Assembly: GCF_029946165.1 (NCBI RefSeq)
Contig: NZ_JAQSDZ010000001.1
Location: forward strand, 352,442 to 416,441
Direction of reading: 5' to 3'
Source of the DNA: Methylotenera sp.
Lineage (GTDB): Bacteria; Pseudomonadota; Gammaproteobacteria; Burkholderiales; Methylophilaceae
DNA: 64,000 nt
The position numbers were made by a program, and so were the translations under genes. The notes under the pieces were generated by a model. That model was not told where the DNA came from. It made no database searches and saw only the letters and a list, made by a program, of their open reading frames with translations. This document shows, one piece after another, positions 27,515-37,561 of this stretch; position 1 is the stretch's first letter, and every line of letters begins with the position of its first letter.

Positions 27515-28825
27515 CTAACCAAGTGCCGCAGTTAAATGTTCAATAGCTTGCTCAATACTACATTGTTGCTGTTCACCTTTTATTGTGGCGAGCATAGGTT
27601 TTAGTGTTACTTGCTTGTTTGCCACTTCCTCATCACCAATGATTAACGCAAACTTAGCTTGGCTTCGATCTGCTTTTTTCATTTGCGATTTAAAACTACC
27701 GCCACTAGCATGCAGTATCACTTGAATATTGGTATTGCGTAACTGTTCGGCGATGCTAAATGCGACTTGTTCTGCTTGTTCACCTACATTAACTAAATAC
27801 ACATCTGGTGCATCATCGGCGGTAATTCCGTACTCTTGCATTAGCAAAAATACACGCTCTAAGCCAATACCAAAGCCGCAAGCTGGTGTTGCGTCGCCGC
27901 CCAATCGTTCGACTAAAGCATCATAACGCCCACCACCAGCAATCGTACCTTGCGCGCCTAATTTTGTAGTCACCCACTCAAAAACAGTGCGATTGTAATA
28001 ATCCAAACCGCGCACTAATCGCGCATTCACTATGTAAGCCACGCCAGCTGCATCCAATAGTTTACACAGACCATCAAAATGCGCACGGGTTTCATCACCT
28101 AAAGAATCAATCAGCTTTGGTGCAGCTTCGCACATGGCTTGCATACGTGGGTTTTTGGTATCTAAGATGCGTAACGGGTTTGTATGTAAACGACGTTTCG
28201 CGTCTTCATCTAGCAAATCAGCATGTTGCTCAAAATACGCAATGAGCACTTTGCGATATTCCAAACGCTCATGCGCATCGCCTATGCTATTGATTTGTAA
28301 CTCAACATCAGCGATCCCTAGCTCGCGCCAAAGTCTCGCTAGCAATACAATTTGCTCAGCATCTACTTGCGGGCTATCAAAACCAAAAGCTTCCACACCA
28401 ATTTGGTGAAACTGACGCTGACGACCTTTTTGTACATTCTCATGTCTAAACATCGCGCCGCTATACCAAAGCCTAACTGGCCCGTTGTAGGTTAAATTGC
28501 TTTCCACAACAGCACGAACACAGCCTGCCGTTCCTTCTGGACGCAATGTCAGCTTGTCGCCATTAAGCGCATCTTCCCAAGCGTACATTTCTTTTTCAAC
28601 AATATCCGTATGCTCACCTACTGAACGCACAAACAACTCGGTAGATTCTACCAAGGGCATGCGAATGTTTTTATAGCCGTATTTGCCTAATACACGGCGT
28701 GCTGCGTCCTCAAGCTTAAACCACAACGGTGTAGCTTCAGGCAATATGTCGTAAAAACCTTTAATACTTTGGAATTTTGTGGCTTTAGTTTTTGTTTGCA
28801 TGTTTTTTGTTGATTGATCAACCAT
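27515..28825 (-). CDS. hisS: Histidine-tRNA ligase
   Basis: A class II aminoacyl-tRNA synthetase that charges tRNA(His). It shows motif 2 (RPEGTAGCVRAVVE, MFRHENVQKGRQRQFHQIGVE), the histidine-specific loops RGLDYYNRTVFEW and AGGGRYD, motif 3 (CGFGIGLERVFL) and a C-terminal anticodon-binding domain. The length (436) is normal. An alternative ATG (MQTKTKATKFQSIKG) lies eight codons downstream; neither start has a strong ribosome-binding site. It follows ispG by 36 bp. Confidence 0.95.
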   Translation of the reverse strand: MVDQSTKNMQTKTKATKFQSIKGFYDILPEATPLWFKLEDAARRVLGKYGYKNIRMPLVESTELFVRSVGEHTDIVEKEMYAWEDALNGDKLTLRPEGTAGCVRAVVESNLTYNGPVRLWYSGAMFRHENVQKGRQRQFHQIGVEAFGFDSPQVDAEQIVLLARLWRELGIADVELQINSIGDAHERLEYRKVLIAYFEQHADLLDEDAKRRLHTNPLRILDTKNPRMQAMCEAAPKLIDSLGDETRAHFDGLCKLLDAAGVAYIVNARLVRGLDYYNRTVFEWVTTKLGAQGTIAGGGRYDALVERLGGDATPACGFGIGLERVFLLMQEYGITADDAPDVYLVNVGEQAEQVAFSIAEQLRNTNIQVILHASGGSFKSQMKKADRSQAKFALIIGDEEVANKQVTLKPMLATIKGEQQQCSIEQAIEHLTAALG

Positions 28826-28861
28826 AGTTCACTACTTCAATGACTTTTTAAGGGTAGCTAT

Positions 28862-30178
28862 TTAGTTAATAGCTTGAATAGAGATTGTTTTTTGTGTGGC
28901 TTTTACTTTAGGCAGATTAACGTGCAGCTTGCCACCTGCAGCATAATGCGTTTGTACATAATCCTCGACAATCGCTTGAAACTCTTGAGCGATGTTATCG
29001 CCTTTGAGTGTAACGGTTTTTTCGCCGTCCACAAACACGGGTGCAACTGGCGTTTCACCTGTACCTGGCAAACTAATTCCGATATTGGCTAACTTGGATT
29101 CACCCGGACCATTCACCACGCAGCCCATTACAGCCACGCTCATGTTTTCAACTCCAGCATATAGGCCGCGCCATACAGGCATTTGATTACGCAAATAGCT
29201 TTGAATTTGCATGGCAAGTTCTTGGAAATACGTTGAAGTCGTACGGCCGCAGCCTGGGCAGGCAGTCACTAATGGAGTGAATGAGCGTATGCCCATCGTT
29301 TGCAAAATTTCTTGCGCGACAATCACTTCTTTTGTACGGGATTCGTTAGGTTCTGGCGTAAGTGAAACGCGGATGGTATTGCCTATACCTTGCTGTAAAA
29401 GCAAGGCCAGCGCAGCGGTGGATGCAACAATTCCTTTTGAACCCATGCCAGCTTCAGTCAAACCCAAATGCAAGGGATAATCGCTACGTGTTGCCAGTTC
29501 AGCATAAACTTTCACTAGATCTTGCACATTGCTCACTTTGCAAGAAATGATGATTTGATTAGGCGACAAACCCAACTCAACGGCCTGTGCGGCACTTTCA
29601 AGCGCGGACTGTATCAATGCCTCACGCATTAAGGCTTCTGAGGATAATGGCTCAGCTAACTTAGCATTATCATCCATCATTTGCGCCATTTTAGCTTGGT
29701 CTAAACTACCCCAATTAACGCCAATGCGCACCGCTTTTTTATAATGTACTGCAGCTTCAATCATGGAGGCAAACTGCTCATCACGCTTAGAGCCTTTACC
29801 CACATTACCTGGGTTAATACGGTATTTGGCTAATGATTCAGCACAATCAGGATAAGCCGCGAGTAATTTATGACCGTTATAATGGAAGTCACCCACCAGC
29901 GGCACATTGCAGCCTAAGGCATCCAAACCACGACGAATATTACCCACTTGCGCAGCGGCTTCTGGCGAGTTAACGGTGATCCGCACAACTTCACTGCCCG
30001 CTTGCCATAACTCAAATACTTGCTTAATGGTTGCCTGCGCATCAGCAGTATCAGTATTCGTCATACTTTGTACAACAACCGGGCTAGCGACAGTGCCAGC
30101 CAAACCACCACCCACAGGCACATGACCAATCATGACTTGCAGAGTATTACGTGCGGATTTAAGTAAAGAAAGACTCAA
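28862..30178 (-). CDS. ispG: 4-hydroxy-3-methylbut-2-en-1-yl diphosphate synthase
   Basis: The penultimate enzyme of the MEP isoprenoid pathway, which reduces MEcPP to HMBPP with a [4Fe-4S] cluster. The N-terminal TIM barrel contains [16 protein letters not shown] and [10 protein letters not shown]; the cluster cysteines are in CPGCGRT and GCVVNGPGE. The 438 residues are the proteobacterial long form. The start is TTG, supported by GGAGT 6 bases upstream; that site overlaps the end of rodZ, so translation is probably coupled. Confidence 0.95.
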   Translation of the reverse strand: MSLSLLKSARNTLQVMIGHVPVGGGLAGTVASPVVVQSMTNTDTADAQATIKQVFELWQAGSEVVRITVNSPEAAAQVGNIRRGLDALGCNVPLVGDFHYNGHKLLAAYPDCAESLAKYRINPGNVGKGSKRDEQFASMIEAAVHYKKAVRIGVNWGSLDQAKMAQMMDDNAKLAEPLSSEALMREALIQSALESAAQAVELGLSPNQIIISCKVSNVQDLVKVYAELATRSDYPLHLGLTEAGMGSKGIVASTAALALLLQQGIGNTIRVSLTPEPNESRTKEVIVAQEILQTMGIRSFTPLVTACPGCGRTTSTYFQELAMQIQSYLRNQMPVWRGLYAGVENMSVAVMGCVVNGPGESKLANIGISLPGTGETPVAPVFVDGEKTVTLKGDNIAQEFQAIVEDYVQTHYAAGGKLHVNLPKVKATQKTISIQAIN

Positions 30179-30181
30179 TGG

Positions 30182-31294
30182 TTACTCCAAGGTTAGGCGA
30201 GCAACATTACTTTTAGTTTTATCGCTCAAATCAACATTCTGACCTGAAAATGTAAGCTTGGTTGCCTTTGCATTGCCAATCAGCATTTTAAAAGGAGGCA
30301 AGCCGTTGAAGCCATCTTCGCTATTCGCTTTTAACATTTTTTCATAGACGACTTCGCCATGCTTATCGGTGATGCGTACCCATGTTTGTTCTGTCACCGC
30401 AATATTCACGCTTTTAACTACTGCGGCAGTTACGCTATTTGGCTTTAGACCATTATTAGCTAGTTCGGGCGCTTTCGCATCCGTAGCACTTGCTTTAGCA
30501 CTCGCTGTGGGCGGCGTTGTTTTTGCGGCATTTTCTTTAAACGTATTGAAGTCTACAGCCGCCTCTTTTGGCATCTGAAGATTTTGTGTGGTAACCATCG
30601 AGCCACTCGACTGTTGTGTTTGTTCAGGTCTAGTAACAGCGGCACTCGCGGTAGCTTGATTGGGCATAACCTGACTGGGGATTGCTGTTACATCGCCATT
30701 TACTTCGGCAGGCACATTCTCGGCAGCTTCCGCGTCAACGGTATCAGTTTGTGTTACACGCTCCGCTTCTGGCAAGGCAACTTCTGGCAGCATAGCAACC
30801 TCTGGCACCATTGCTTCTATCGGGGTGTTAACAAGATCTTCCGCCACCTTATTCATTGGCTTCTGCATATAATTAATATAGTAAAACATAGTGGCAGTAG
30901 CAAGTAACACTAAACTAAACAGCAATAAATACTTTAGTAGAGAAGAAGAACCACCCTTACCTGGCATCACTTGGTTCATAGAGGTTTTTACAATTAAGGT
31001 GCCCGGGGTAACGTCTGGCATACGTACACGATAGCTCGCTAACAAAGGCTCGGCATCTAACTCTAAATAACGTGCATAGTTACGTATAAAACCACGTGTA
31101 ATCGCTGCTGGAGGTAAACTAGAAAAATTATTATTTTCTAAAGCCTCAATTTGCTTAATACTAAAACGCAAATTATTTGATACGTCTTTTAATGATAGAT
31201 TTTTTGCATTCCTAGCGTCAAAAAACACCTCGCCTAATGGCGCAAAACCTATCATCTCCACCTCTGTAAAGTTTGCTACAGCTTCGTCCGCCAT
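30182..31294 (-). CDS. rodZ: RodZ, cytoskeletal membrane protein for cell shape
   Basis: RodZ links MreB to the elongasome. It has an N-terminal cytoplasmic HTH_25 domain (LSLKDVSNNLRFSIKQIEALENNNF), one membrane segment (SLLKYLLLFSLVLLATATMF, about residue 120), a long Ala/Thr/Pro-rich periplasmic linker and a C-terminal DUF4115 beta domain (EQTWVRITDKHGEVVYEKML). The ORF track starts at GTG 31306; I use the ATG at 31294, just after the pilW stop (TAACATG), with GTGGA upstream. The position between pilW and ispG is classical. Confidence 0.92.
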   Translation of the reverse strand: MADEAVANFTEVEMIGFAPLGEVFFDARNAKNLSLKDVSNNLRFSIKQIEALENNNFSSLPPAAITRGFIRNYARYLELDAEPLLASYRVRMPDVTPGTLIVKTSMNQVMPGKGGSSSLLKYLLLFSLVLLATATMFYYINYMQKPMNKVAEDLVNTPIEAMVPEVAMLPEVALPEAERVTQTDTVDAEAAENVPAEVNGDVTAIPSQVMPNQATASAAVTRPEQTQQSSGSMVTTQNLQMPKEAAVDFNTFKENAAKTTPPTASAKASATDAKAPELANNGLKPNSVTAAVVKSVNIAVTEQTWVRITDKHGEVVYEKMLKANSEDGFNGLPPFKMLIGNAKATKLTFSGQNVDLSDKTKSNVARLTLE

Positions 31295-31295
31295 G

Positions 31296-32057
31296 TTATT
31301 TTCCACTCTCTAATAACTTAGCTTGCATAGAATTTGGATACTGGCGTCTTAATTGTAAAGCGTAACTAGCTTCAGCATCCTTGCCACCAACAATGCGCTC
31401 AATCTGAATGCCCAACCACAACACTTCCGGTCCTGGTCTGCTTAACATCACAGTTTGTAAAGTTTTCTTTGCCGCAATTGCATCATTACGTTTAAATTGT
31501 AATGAGGCTAGTTGGTAGGCCGCCACTTGCGAAAGTGGCTCAATTTGCAAAGCTTGTTGTAGATAATTCTCTGCGCTTACTAGATTATTTTTACGCACAG
31601 AGCAAATAGCTGCATTGGTATAAGCCATAGCAGGCGTGGCATAGAGCGGGTTTTTAAGCGCCGCTAAAAACTGTGCAATGGATTCATCCACTCTATTTCT
31701 AGCACATAAAAAACTACCATAATTATTATGCGCTTCGGAATTCAATGGCTCTAACTGAATTGCCTTTTTAAAATTCGCATCAGCTACATCATCTTTGCCA
31801 AGTTCGGCGTTCACTAAACCTAACCCATTGTAAGCTGGAGCAAAAGTAGGATCAATTTTAATAGCAACATTGAATTCTTCTAAAGCAATTTCTAATTGTT
31901 TTTGCTGAAAATAAACTGAACCCAAATCAGCATGAGCGCGTGCGCGAGATTTTGTATTTTCAGTGTCTTTATCTTGCTGTTGCTGATTGGCACACCCAGC
32001 ACCAAACAAACCAATCGCCAATAACGTAAACAATAATTTTAAAACACCTAATTTCAT
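31296..32057 (-). CDS. pilW: Type IV pilus biogenesis lipoprotein PilW/PilF
   Basis: A TPR lipoprotein that helps multimerise the PilQ secretin at the outer membrane. The lipobox LFGAGC ends a clean signal peptide; about six TPR units follow (ARAHADLGSVYFQQKQLEIALEEFNVAIKIDPTFAPAYNGLG). The ORF track begins at an ATG overlapping the rlmN stop (32069). The next ATG (32057) has GAGG in good position and gives a normal signal peptide, so I prefer it; either is possible. Confidence 0.92.
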   Translation of the reverse strand: MKLGVLKLLFTLLAIGLFGAGCANQQQQDKDTENTKSRARAHADLGSVYFQQKQLEIALEEFNVAIKIDPTFAPAYNGLGLVNAELGKDDVADANFKKAIQLEPLNSEAHNNYGSFLCARNRVDESIAQFLAALKNPLYATPAMAYTNAAICSVRKNNLVSAENYLQQALQIEPLSQVAAYQLASLQFKRNDAIAAKKTLQTVMLSRPGPEVLWLGIQIERIVGGKDAEASYALQLRRQYPNSMQAKLLESGK

Positions 32058-32065
32058 CTCTGGCC

Positions 32066-33169
32066 TCATTCAGCAATTACAATTGGAATTCTATTTGCCG
32101 TACGTTTAGTTTTATCTAATACCTTACCCGCCAGCTGACCACATGCGGCATCAATATCCTCACCACGCGTTTTGCGTACCGTCACCACATAACCTGCTTG
32201 CATGAGAATATCGCGAAACACTCGAATATGGCTAGCTTTAGATGTATCGTAGCCACTGTTCGGAAACGGATTAAATGGGATTAAATTGAATTTGCATGAT
32301 ACGTTTCTTACTAAATCCAGTAACTGATGCGCATGTTCAACCGTATCATTCACGCCATCCAGCATCACATATTCAAACGTAACGAAATCGCGCGGCGCTT
32401 TTTCTAAATAACGATTACACGCAGCCATTAACTCTTTAAGCGGATATTTTTTATTGATAGGCACAATCACATCGCGTAGCGCATCGTTAGGTGCATGCAA
32501 GGAAACGGCTAATGCCACAGGACAATCTTCTTTTAACCTATCCATCGCTGGCACCATGCCGCTGGTTGACAGCGTCACGCGGCGGCGGCTTAAGCCATAG
32601 GCATTATCATCCAACATAATTTGCATGGCAGTGACTACGTTATCGTAGTTTGCTAGCGGCTCGCCCATGCCCATCATTACTACATTACTAATGATACGAT
32701 CATTTGCAGAAAGCAAATCGTATCCACTTTCTTGTCTCAGCGACTGGTTAGCAATGGCTAGCTGGCCAATAATCTCTGAAACACTTAAATTTCGGTTAAA
32801 TCCTTGACGGCCTGTACTACAAAATGTGCATTCCAACGCGCAACCAACTTGGCTTGAAATACACAAAGTACCGCGATCATCCTCAGGGATAAACACGGTT
32901 TCAATGCTATTAGCAGTGTCAGCACCAATCAACCACTTACGCGTACCGTCATTAGATACTTGCTCTAACTGCACCGTTGGTAAAGTAATTTCGGCTTCTA
33001 AAACCAACTTCTCGCGTAATACTTTGGCAATATCAGTCATCTGCTCAAAATCATGCACACCAAAATGATGCATCCAACGCATTAACTGCTTGGCACGAAA
33101 AGGCTTTTCGCCTTGTTCCGCGAACCATTGCGCCAGCTGTGGCTGATTGAAATTGAGCAAGTTGACCAA
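32066..33169 (-). CDS. rlmN: Dual-specificity RNA methyltransferase RlmN
   Basis: A radical SAM enzyme that methylates C2 of adenosine 2503 in 23S rRNA and A37 in some tRNAs. The radical SAM motif is [15 protein letters not shown]. The methyl-carrying cysteine is in the [13 protein letters not shown] region near the C-terminus. [11 protein letters not shown] and VSLHAPND are further family motifs. The start is TTG; the N-terminus ([30 protein letters not shown]) matches the family. A large nested palindrome fills the gap to ndk upstream. Confidence 0.95.
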   Translation of the reverse strand: MVNLLNFNQPQLAQWFAEQGEKPFRAKQLMRWMHHFGVHDFEQMTDIAKVLREKLVLEAEITLPTVQLEQVSNDGTRKWLIGADTANSIETVFIPEDDRGTLCISSQVGCALECTFCSTGRQGFNRNLSVSEIIGQLAIANQSLRQESGYDLLSANDRIISNVVMMGMGEPLANYDNVVTAMQIMLDDNAYGLSRRRVTLSTSGMVPAMDRLKEDCPVALAVSLHAPNDALRDVIVPINKKYPLKELMAACNRYLEKAPRDFVTFEYVMLDGVNDTVEHAHQLLDLVRNVSCKFNLIPFNPFPNSGYDTSKASHIRVFRDILMQAGYVVTVRKTRGEDIDAACGQLAGKVLDKTKRTANRIPIVIAE

Positions 33170-33189
33170 AATTGTTTTACCTTTACATC

Positions 33190-33312
33190 AAATAATTCAA
33201 GCTTCTAAATTAGGCAAGGCGTGAATAAAAAATAATGACGCGGCATACATGAAGTATGTAAGGAATTATTTTTTATTCGCAACGCAGCATAATGACGAAG
33301 ATTGAATTATTT
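33190..33312. repeat. Nested palindromic element, copy A
   Basis: Three stems lie inside one another. The outer arms are AAATAATTCAAGCTTC (33190) and its near-complement (33297-33312), 15 of 16 matching. The middle arms GAATAAAAAATAAT (33223) and ATTATTTTTTATTC (33265) pair perfectly. The inner hairpin is CATAC-ATGAA-GTATG (33244-33258). The right outer arm includes the last bases and stop of ndk. The linkers (AGGCAAGGCG, GACGCGG, TAAGGA, GCAACGCAG...TGACGAAG) recur in copy B at 62.0 kb with different but still pairing stems. Besides a repeat it may act as a transcript-end or processing hairpin between ndk and rlmN. Confidence 0.85.
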
Positions 33313-33714
33313 ACCGAAGAAATAGGCGATTTCGATTGCAGCATTCTCTGCTGAATCTGAACCGTGTACCGCGTTAGCATCAATGCTTTCAGCGAAATCA
33401 GCACGAATCGTACCGGCAGCCGCTTCTTTTGGGTTAGTAGCGCCCATTAAATCACGGTTAACTTGAACAGCATTTTCGCCTTCAAGCGCTTGAATCATCA
33501 CTGGGCCTGAAATCATGAATTTTACTAAATCAGCAAAGAATGGACGCGCAGCGTGAACAGCATAAAAGCCTTCAGCCTCAGCTTGAGTCAATTGCGCCAT
33601 TTTGGCTTCAACAACTTTTAAACCTGCGTTTTCAAAACGCGTAAGTATTTTACCGATTACATTTTTTGCCACTGCATCAGGTTTGATGATAGAAAGCGTA
33701 CGTTGAACAGCCAT
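33307..33714 (-). CDS. ndk: Nucleoside diphosphate kinase
   Basis: It transfers the gamma phosphate from ATP to NDPs through a phosphohistidine. The 135 residues carry the signature active site [12 protein letters not shown] with the catalytic His. [10 protein letters not shown] at the N-terminus and the nucleotide-binding [11 protein letters not shown] are typical. GGAG precedes the ATG. It opens the long minus-strand housekeeping run ndk-rlmN-pilW-rodZ-ispG-hisS. The fhc operon is divergent. Confidence 0.97.
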   Translation of the reverse strand: MAVQRTLSIIKPDAVAKNVIGKILTRFENAGLKVVEAKMAQLTQAEAEGFYAVHAARPFFADLVKFMISGPVMIQALEGENAVQVNRDLMGATNPKEAAAGTIRADFAESIDANAVHGSDSAENAAIEIAYFFGK

Positions 33715-33950
33715 AACAACTCCATTAAATTAACTTATTGAAAAGAACGATAAAATACCATTTTTAGCGATTTTAATAAACCATCATTTTAATCATTCGA
33801 ACATACAAATCCTTAAAAATTGCAAATACTTTGGAAATCGCATACTAATGCAATGCAGGACATGACAATCCCTCAACTTTAAAAACAAATCTGCATTTAC
33901 CTGCTTAATTGTTGTTTCAATTTTGTAACAATGTGGCAAAATGATAACTA

Positions 33951-35174
33951 ATGAAACCATCAATCAATACAACGTTACCAATAATGTTTTGCTGCCCCGC
34001 CTGTGGTTTGCTCTGCGATGATTTGGAATTAAATTCAACATCTCCTCTAAGCATCAAAAATGCTTGCGTTAAAGGGGTTAGCTTTTTCGAGAAAGCTTTT
34101 GCTGAAAGCAGTTCTAAACCTAGCGTGGCTGGAAAATCTACCGATTTAAACACTGCGACTCAAGCGGCGGCTGACATTCTACGCAAGGCAAAGCATCCTT
34201 TATTTGCAGGCTTAGGCACTGAGGTGCAAGGCATGCGCTCAATGATGCGCTTGGCAGAGAAAGCTAGCGCCACACTAGATCATATGCATTCCGAAGGCAC
34301 TGTGCGGAACACTTTGGCGATGCAAAATAGTGGCTGGCAAACAACAACGCTGACTGAAGTCAAAAATCGTGCCGATGTAATTTTGGCGATTGGTACTGAT
34401 ATTGTAAGTAGCTGCCCGCGTTTTTTTGAGAAATTAGTTTTGAATACTGACACTTTATTCAACAAACCTAAACCTGAAATCATGTATTTAGGCCTTGCTG
34501 AAGAATCTGTTAAATTACCGGAAATCATGAACGCACTGAATGCGCTCATGAATGCCAAGAATCCTCTGAATAAAAAAGCTGATAATGACTTAATTGGCGG
34601 CGTAACAATCGCGTCACTTAAACAAATTTTAGAAAAATTAAAAGCTGCAAAATATGGCGTAGTGGTTTGGTCGGCAAGCTCCTTAAAGTTTCCGCAGGCG
34701 GAACTCACCGTTCAAAGCATAACTCAACTTATTTCTAAATTAAATGAAACGAATCGTGTTGCGGGTTTACCACTTAACTCTGGTGATGGCGACTCTAGCG
34801 TCAATCACACGAGTACTTGGTTATCAGGCTACCCCACTAGAAATCGCTTCGTGAATGGTCATGCTGAGTATGACGCTTATCACTTTTCTACAAAACAACA
34901 ATTAAACAGTAGCGATGCATTATTATGGGTGAGCACGTTCAATGCGCATCAGCCACCGGCTTGCGATGCACCAATCATTGTTATAGGTCATCCTGATATG
35001 CAGTTTGAAAAGCAGCCAGATGTGTTTATTCCAGCAGGTATTCCGGGCGCTCACCACACAGGCACGATGTTTAGAATGGATAGCTCCGTGGCTATGCCGC
35101 TTAAAAAATTACGCAATAGTGAGCTTCCTAGTTTAAGTGACGTCATCAGCCAAATCGAGGCGAAACTAGCATGA
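33951..35174 (+). CDS. fhcB: Formyltransferase/hydrolase complex subunit FhcB
   Basis: Subunit B of the Fhc complex, homologous to the molybdopterin-type subunit FwdB/FmdB of archaeal formylmethanofuran dehydrogenase. Residues 13-38 keep the cluster-type cysteines (CCPACGLLCDD...NACVKG). In methylotrophic bacteria the complex does not oxidise anything, and FhcB is thought to be structural, without a functional Mo/W centre. The 407 residues are shorter than catalytic FwdB. No Shine-Dalgarno sequence is visible before the ATG; the leader is AT-rich. The gene overlaps fhcA by 4 bp and opens the fhc operon. Confidence 0.92.
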   Translation: MKPSINTTLPIMFCCPACGLLCDDLELNSTSPLSIKNACVKGVSFFEKAFAESSSKPSVAGKSTDLNTATQAAADILRKAKHPLFAGLGTEVQGMRSMMRLAEKASATLDHMHSEGTVRNTLAMQNSGWQTTTLTEVKNRADVILAIGTDIVSSCPRFFEKLVLNTDTLFNKPKPEIMYLGLAEESVKLPEIMNALNALMNAKNPLNKKADNDLIGGVTIASLKQILEKLKAAKYGVVVWSASSLKFPQAELTVQSITQLISKLNETNRVAGLPLNSGDGDSSVNHTSTWLSGYPTRNRFVNGHAEYDAYHFSTKQQLNSSDALLWVSTFNAHQPPACDAPIIVIGHPDMQFEKQPDVFIPAGIPGAHHTGTMFRMDSSVAMPLKKLRNSELPSLSDVISQIEAKLA

Positions 35175-36847
35175 TTACACTTCTTAAAAACGGCAGAATT
35201 TATGACCCAACCTCGGGTAAAGATGGTGTGGTTCAAGATATTTATATCAAAAATGGTCGCATTATTGCCAAACCTAGCTCTACTGAAAAAATCACACAAA
35301 CTTACGACTTAACTGGCAAAGTAGTGATGGCGGGCGCAATTGATATGCATAGCCATATTGGTGGCGGCAAAGTCAATATTGCTCGAATGATGCTGCCAGA
35401 GTATCAAGAAACTAAAAAATACACCGAGCCTGAAGCGCATGTTTGTTCGCCGAGTTGTAGCCATAATGCTACGCCTAGCGCAACCGATACGGGTTTCCGT
35501 TATATAGAAATGGGTTACACAGCGGCTTTTGAACCAGCGCTCATGCCTGTGAATGCACGCCAAACTCATCTAGAAATGGCCGATACGCCAATGATAGATA
35601 AAGGCGGTTATGCCATGCTAGGTAATGATGATTACTTTTTGCGCATGCTCACGGCAAAAAAAGATCAAAAAGCCATTAATGACTATGTGGCATGGATACT
35701 CAATGCTACGCAATCAATCGGCATTAAAGTGGTGAACCCAGGCGGCATTAACGCATTCAAGTTCAATCAACGCAGATTAGATTTAGACGAAAACAATAGC
35801 CACTACCAAGTTACCCCACGTGAAATATTAAAAAGCCTAAGCACCGCTGTGCATCAGCTTGGCATTGCCAAACCTTTGCATGTACATTGCAATAATTTAG
35901 GAGCAGCAGGTAACTTTCAAACTACGCTAGATACCATGAGCGCATCTGATGGCTTGCCTATGCATCTCACGCATATACAGTTTCACAGCTATGGCACAGA
36001 AGGCGATAAAAAGTTTTCATCCGCCGCTGCGCAAATCTCCGAAGCCTTGAATAAAAACAAACATATTACTGCCGATGTTGGTCAGATTCTATTTGGCCAA
36101 ACGGTCACCGCATCAGGTGATAATATGATGCAGCAGTTGAATGCAAAACATGCCAATCCAAAAAAATCCGTCATTATGGATATTGAATGTGATGCAGGTT
36201 GTGGCGTGGTGCCGTTTAGATACAAAGACCAAAACTACGTCAACGCTTTGCAATGGGCAATTGGACTAGAAATATTTTTATCGGTTGAAGACCCTTGGCG
36301 CATTTTCTTAACCACTGACCATCCAAACGGCGCACCATTTACCAGTTATCCACATTTGATTCGTTTATTAATGGATAAAACCTTTAGGAACGAAGCCTTT
36401 GCCAAACTGAATTTAGACGCACAAGCCATGAGCAACTTAACTTCGCTGGATCGCGAATACAGCTTATACGACATTGCCATTATGACGCGTGCAGGTGCAG
36501 CCAACCTCATTGGTTTAAACGACCGCGGACATTTAGGCGTTGGTGCAGGTGCAGATATTACGATTTACACAGATCAAGCCGACCGTGAAGCGATGTTCGC
36601 TAAACCTGATTATGTATTCAAAGATGGTGAGTTAGTCGTAAAAGACGGCAAAGTGGCTAAAGTCGTTTGGGGTGCAACACATACCGCCAAACCGGCTTTC
36701 GACATTGCCGTAGAAAAAGATTTAAAAGATTATTTTGATAAGTATCACACCATGCAATTGGATAGTTTTAAGATGAATGATGATGAAATAACGAATGATG
36801 GACGTGGTAGCATTATTGTCCATGAAAATAAAAAAGCCTCTCACTAA
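35171..36847 (+). CDS. fhcA: Formyltransferase/hydrolase complex subunit FhcA (formylmethanofuran hydrolase)
   Basis: An amidohydrolase-fold subunit that hydrolyses formylmethanofuran to formate and methanofuran. The metal ligands are visible: DMHSHIGG near residue 59, then LHVHCNNLG, LTHIQFHSYG and the aspartate region TTDHPNGAPF. The 558 residues agree with FwdA/FhcA. The start overlaps the fhcB stop (ATGA), indicating translational coupling. It is followed not by fhcD but by a small flavin-binding-type protein. Confidence 0.95.
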   Translation: MITLLKNGRIYDPTSGKDGVVQDIYIKNGRIIAKPSSTEKITQTYDLTGKVVMAGAIDMHSHIGGGKVNIARMMLPEYQETKKYTEPEAHVCSPSCSHNATPSATDTGFRYIEMGYTAAFEPALMPVNARQTHLEMADTPMIDKGGYAMLGNDDYFLRMLTAKKDQKAINDYVAWILNATQSIGIKVVNPGGINAFKFNQRRLDLDENNSHYQVTPREILKSLSTAVHQLGIAKPLHVHCNNLGAAGNFQTTLDTMSASDGLPMHLTHIQFHSYGTEGDKKFSSAAAQISEALNKNKHITADVGQILFGQTVTASGDNMMQQLNAKHANPKKSVIMDIECDAGCGVVPFRYKDQNYVNALQWAIGLEIFLSVEDPWRIFLTTDHPNGAPFTSYPHLIRLLMDKTFRNEAFAKLNLDAQAMSNLTSLDREYSLYDIAIMTRAGAANLIGLNDRGHLGVGAGADITIYTDQADREAMFAKPDYVFKDGELVVKDGKVAKVVWGATHTAKPAFDIAVEKDLKDYFDKYHTMQLDSFKMNDDEITNDGRGSIIVHENKKASH

Positions 36848-36867
36848 TTTTAAAACGAGAAACCAAA

Positions 36868-37527
36868 ATGAGTAGACTGTACGGAGAACAACATCGCAAA
36901 CTGCAAGATGAGTTTGGCACACGAGGCATGGCTGACCGTGTAGAAGAGCTGGTTTGCAGAACTGAGTTTGATGATGGTGCTAAAGGCTTTATCTCTAGCG
37001 TCAATATGTTCTTTTTATCTACAATCGACCATCAAGGTCGCCCAACCACATCATACAAAGGTGGCGATGCAGGCTTAGTAAAAGTGCTTGATGATACGAC
37101 TTTGATATTCCCAAGTTACGATGGTAACGGCATGTTTTTCTCGATGGGAAATATCACTACCAACCAAAATGTCGGCTTACTATTTATTTCTTTTGAAACG
37201 CCTAATCGCCTGCGCGTGCAAGGCACTGCAAGTATTTCAAAAGACCCTGTTTTAATGGCACATTACAAAGAAGCAGATTTTGTTGTTACTGTAAAACTGT
37301 CTGAATTTTGGCAGAACTGTCCAAGATATATTCCAAAAATGGAAATCGTGCGCGACTCACGTTATGTCCCACGCGAGCATTGCGAAACACCATTAGCAGG
37401 CTGGAAACAACTAGATTTAGTACAAGATATTTTGCCTGAATCCGATGCTAAAAAAGCCAAAGAAATTGGCATTATTCCCATTGAAGAATGGGTGGGTAAA
37501 ATTATTTCAGGCGCGCCTGATGCTTAA
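36868..37527 (+). CDS. Pyridoxamine 5'-phosphate oxidase-like FMN-binding split-barrel protein
   Basis: 219 residues of the PNPOx-like split-barrel fold. The core is visible as FLSTIDHQGRPTTSYKGGDAGLVKV, a strand LIFPSYDGNGMFFSMGNI and NVGLLFISFETPNRLRVQGTASIS, as in FMN- or F420-binding redox proteins. The C-terminal part (CPRYIPKMEIV...SRYVPREHCETP) fits the subgroup that keeps a CPRY motif. It does not have the PdxH C-terminal substrate region, so vitamin B6 synthesis is unlikely. It sits between fhcA and fhcD on the same strand with gaps of 20 and 34 bp, so it is almost certainly cotranscribed with the C1-transfer complex. Confidence 0.85.
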   Translation: MSRLYGEQHRKLQDEFGTRGMADRVEELVCRTEFDDGAKGFISSVNMFFLSTIDHQGRPTTSYKGGDAGLVKVLDDTTLIFPSYDGNGMFFSMGNITTNQNVGLLFISFETPNRLRVQGTASISKDPVLMAHYKEADFVVTVKLSEFWQNCPRYIPKMEIVRDSRYVPREHCETPLAGWKQLDLVQDILPESDAKKAKEIGIIPIEEWVGKIISGAPDA

Positions 37528-37561
37528 CCAATTAGACGCTTAATTATTTAATAGATAACTC

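Noticed and set aside
34280-34708. 142-residue ORF antisense to fhcB
   Set aside because: Shadow of a conserved gene; no signal or domain.
33951-35174. FhcB as an active molybdenum formylmethanofuran dehydrogenase
   Set aside because: It is in a bacterial fhc operon with fhcA, fhcC and fhcD; in this context the complex is known as a transferase/hydrolase, and the protein is shorter than the catalytic archaeal subunit.
36868-37527. Reading the split-barrel gene as pdxH
   Set aside because: The PdxH C-terminal substrate-binding region is not seen and the context is C1 transfer, so only the fold is claimed.
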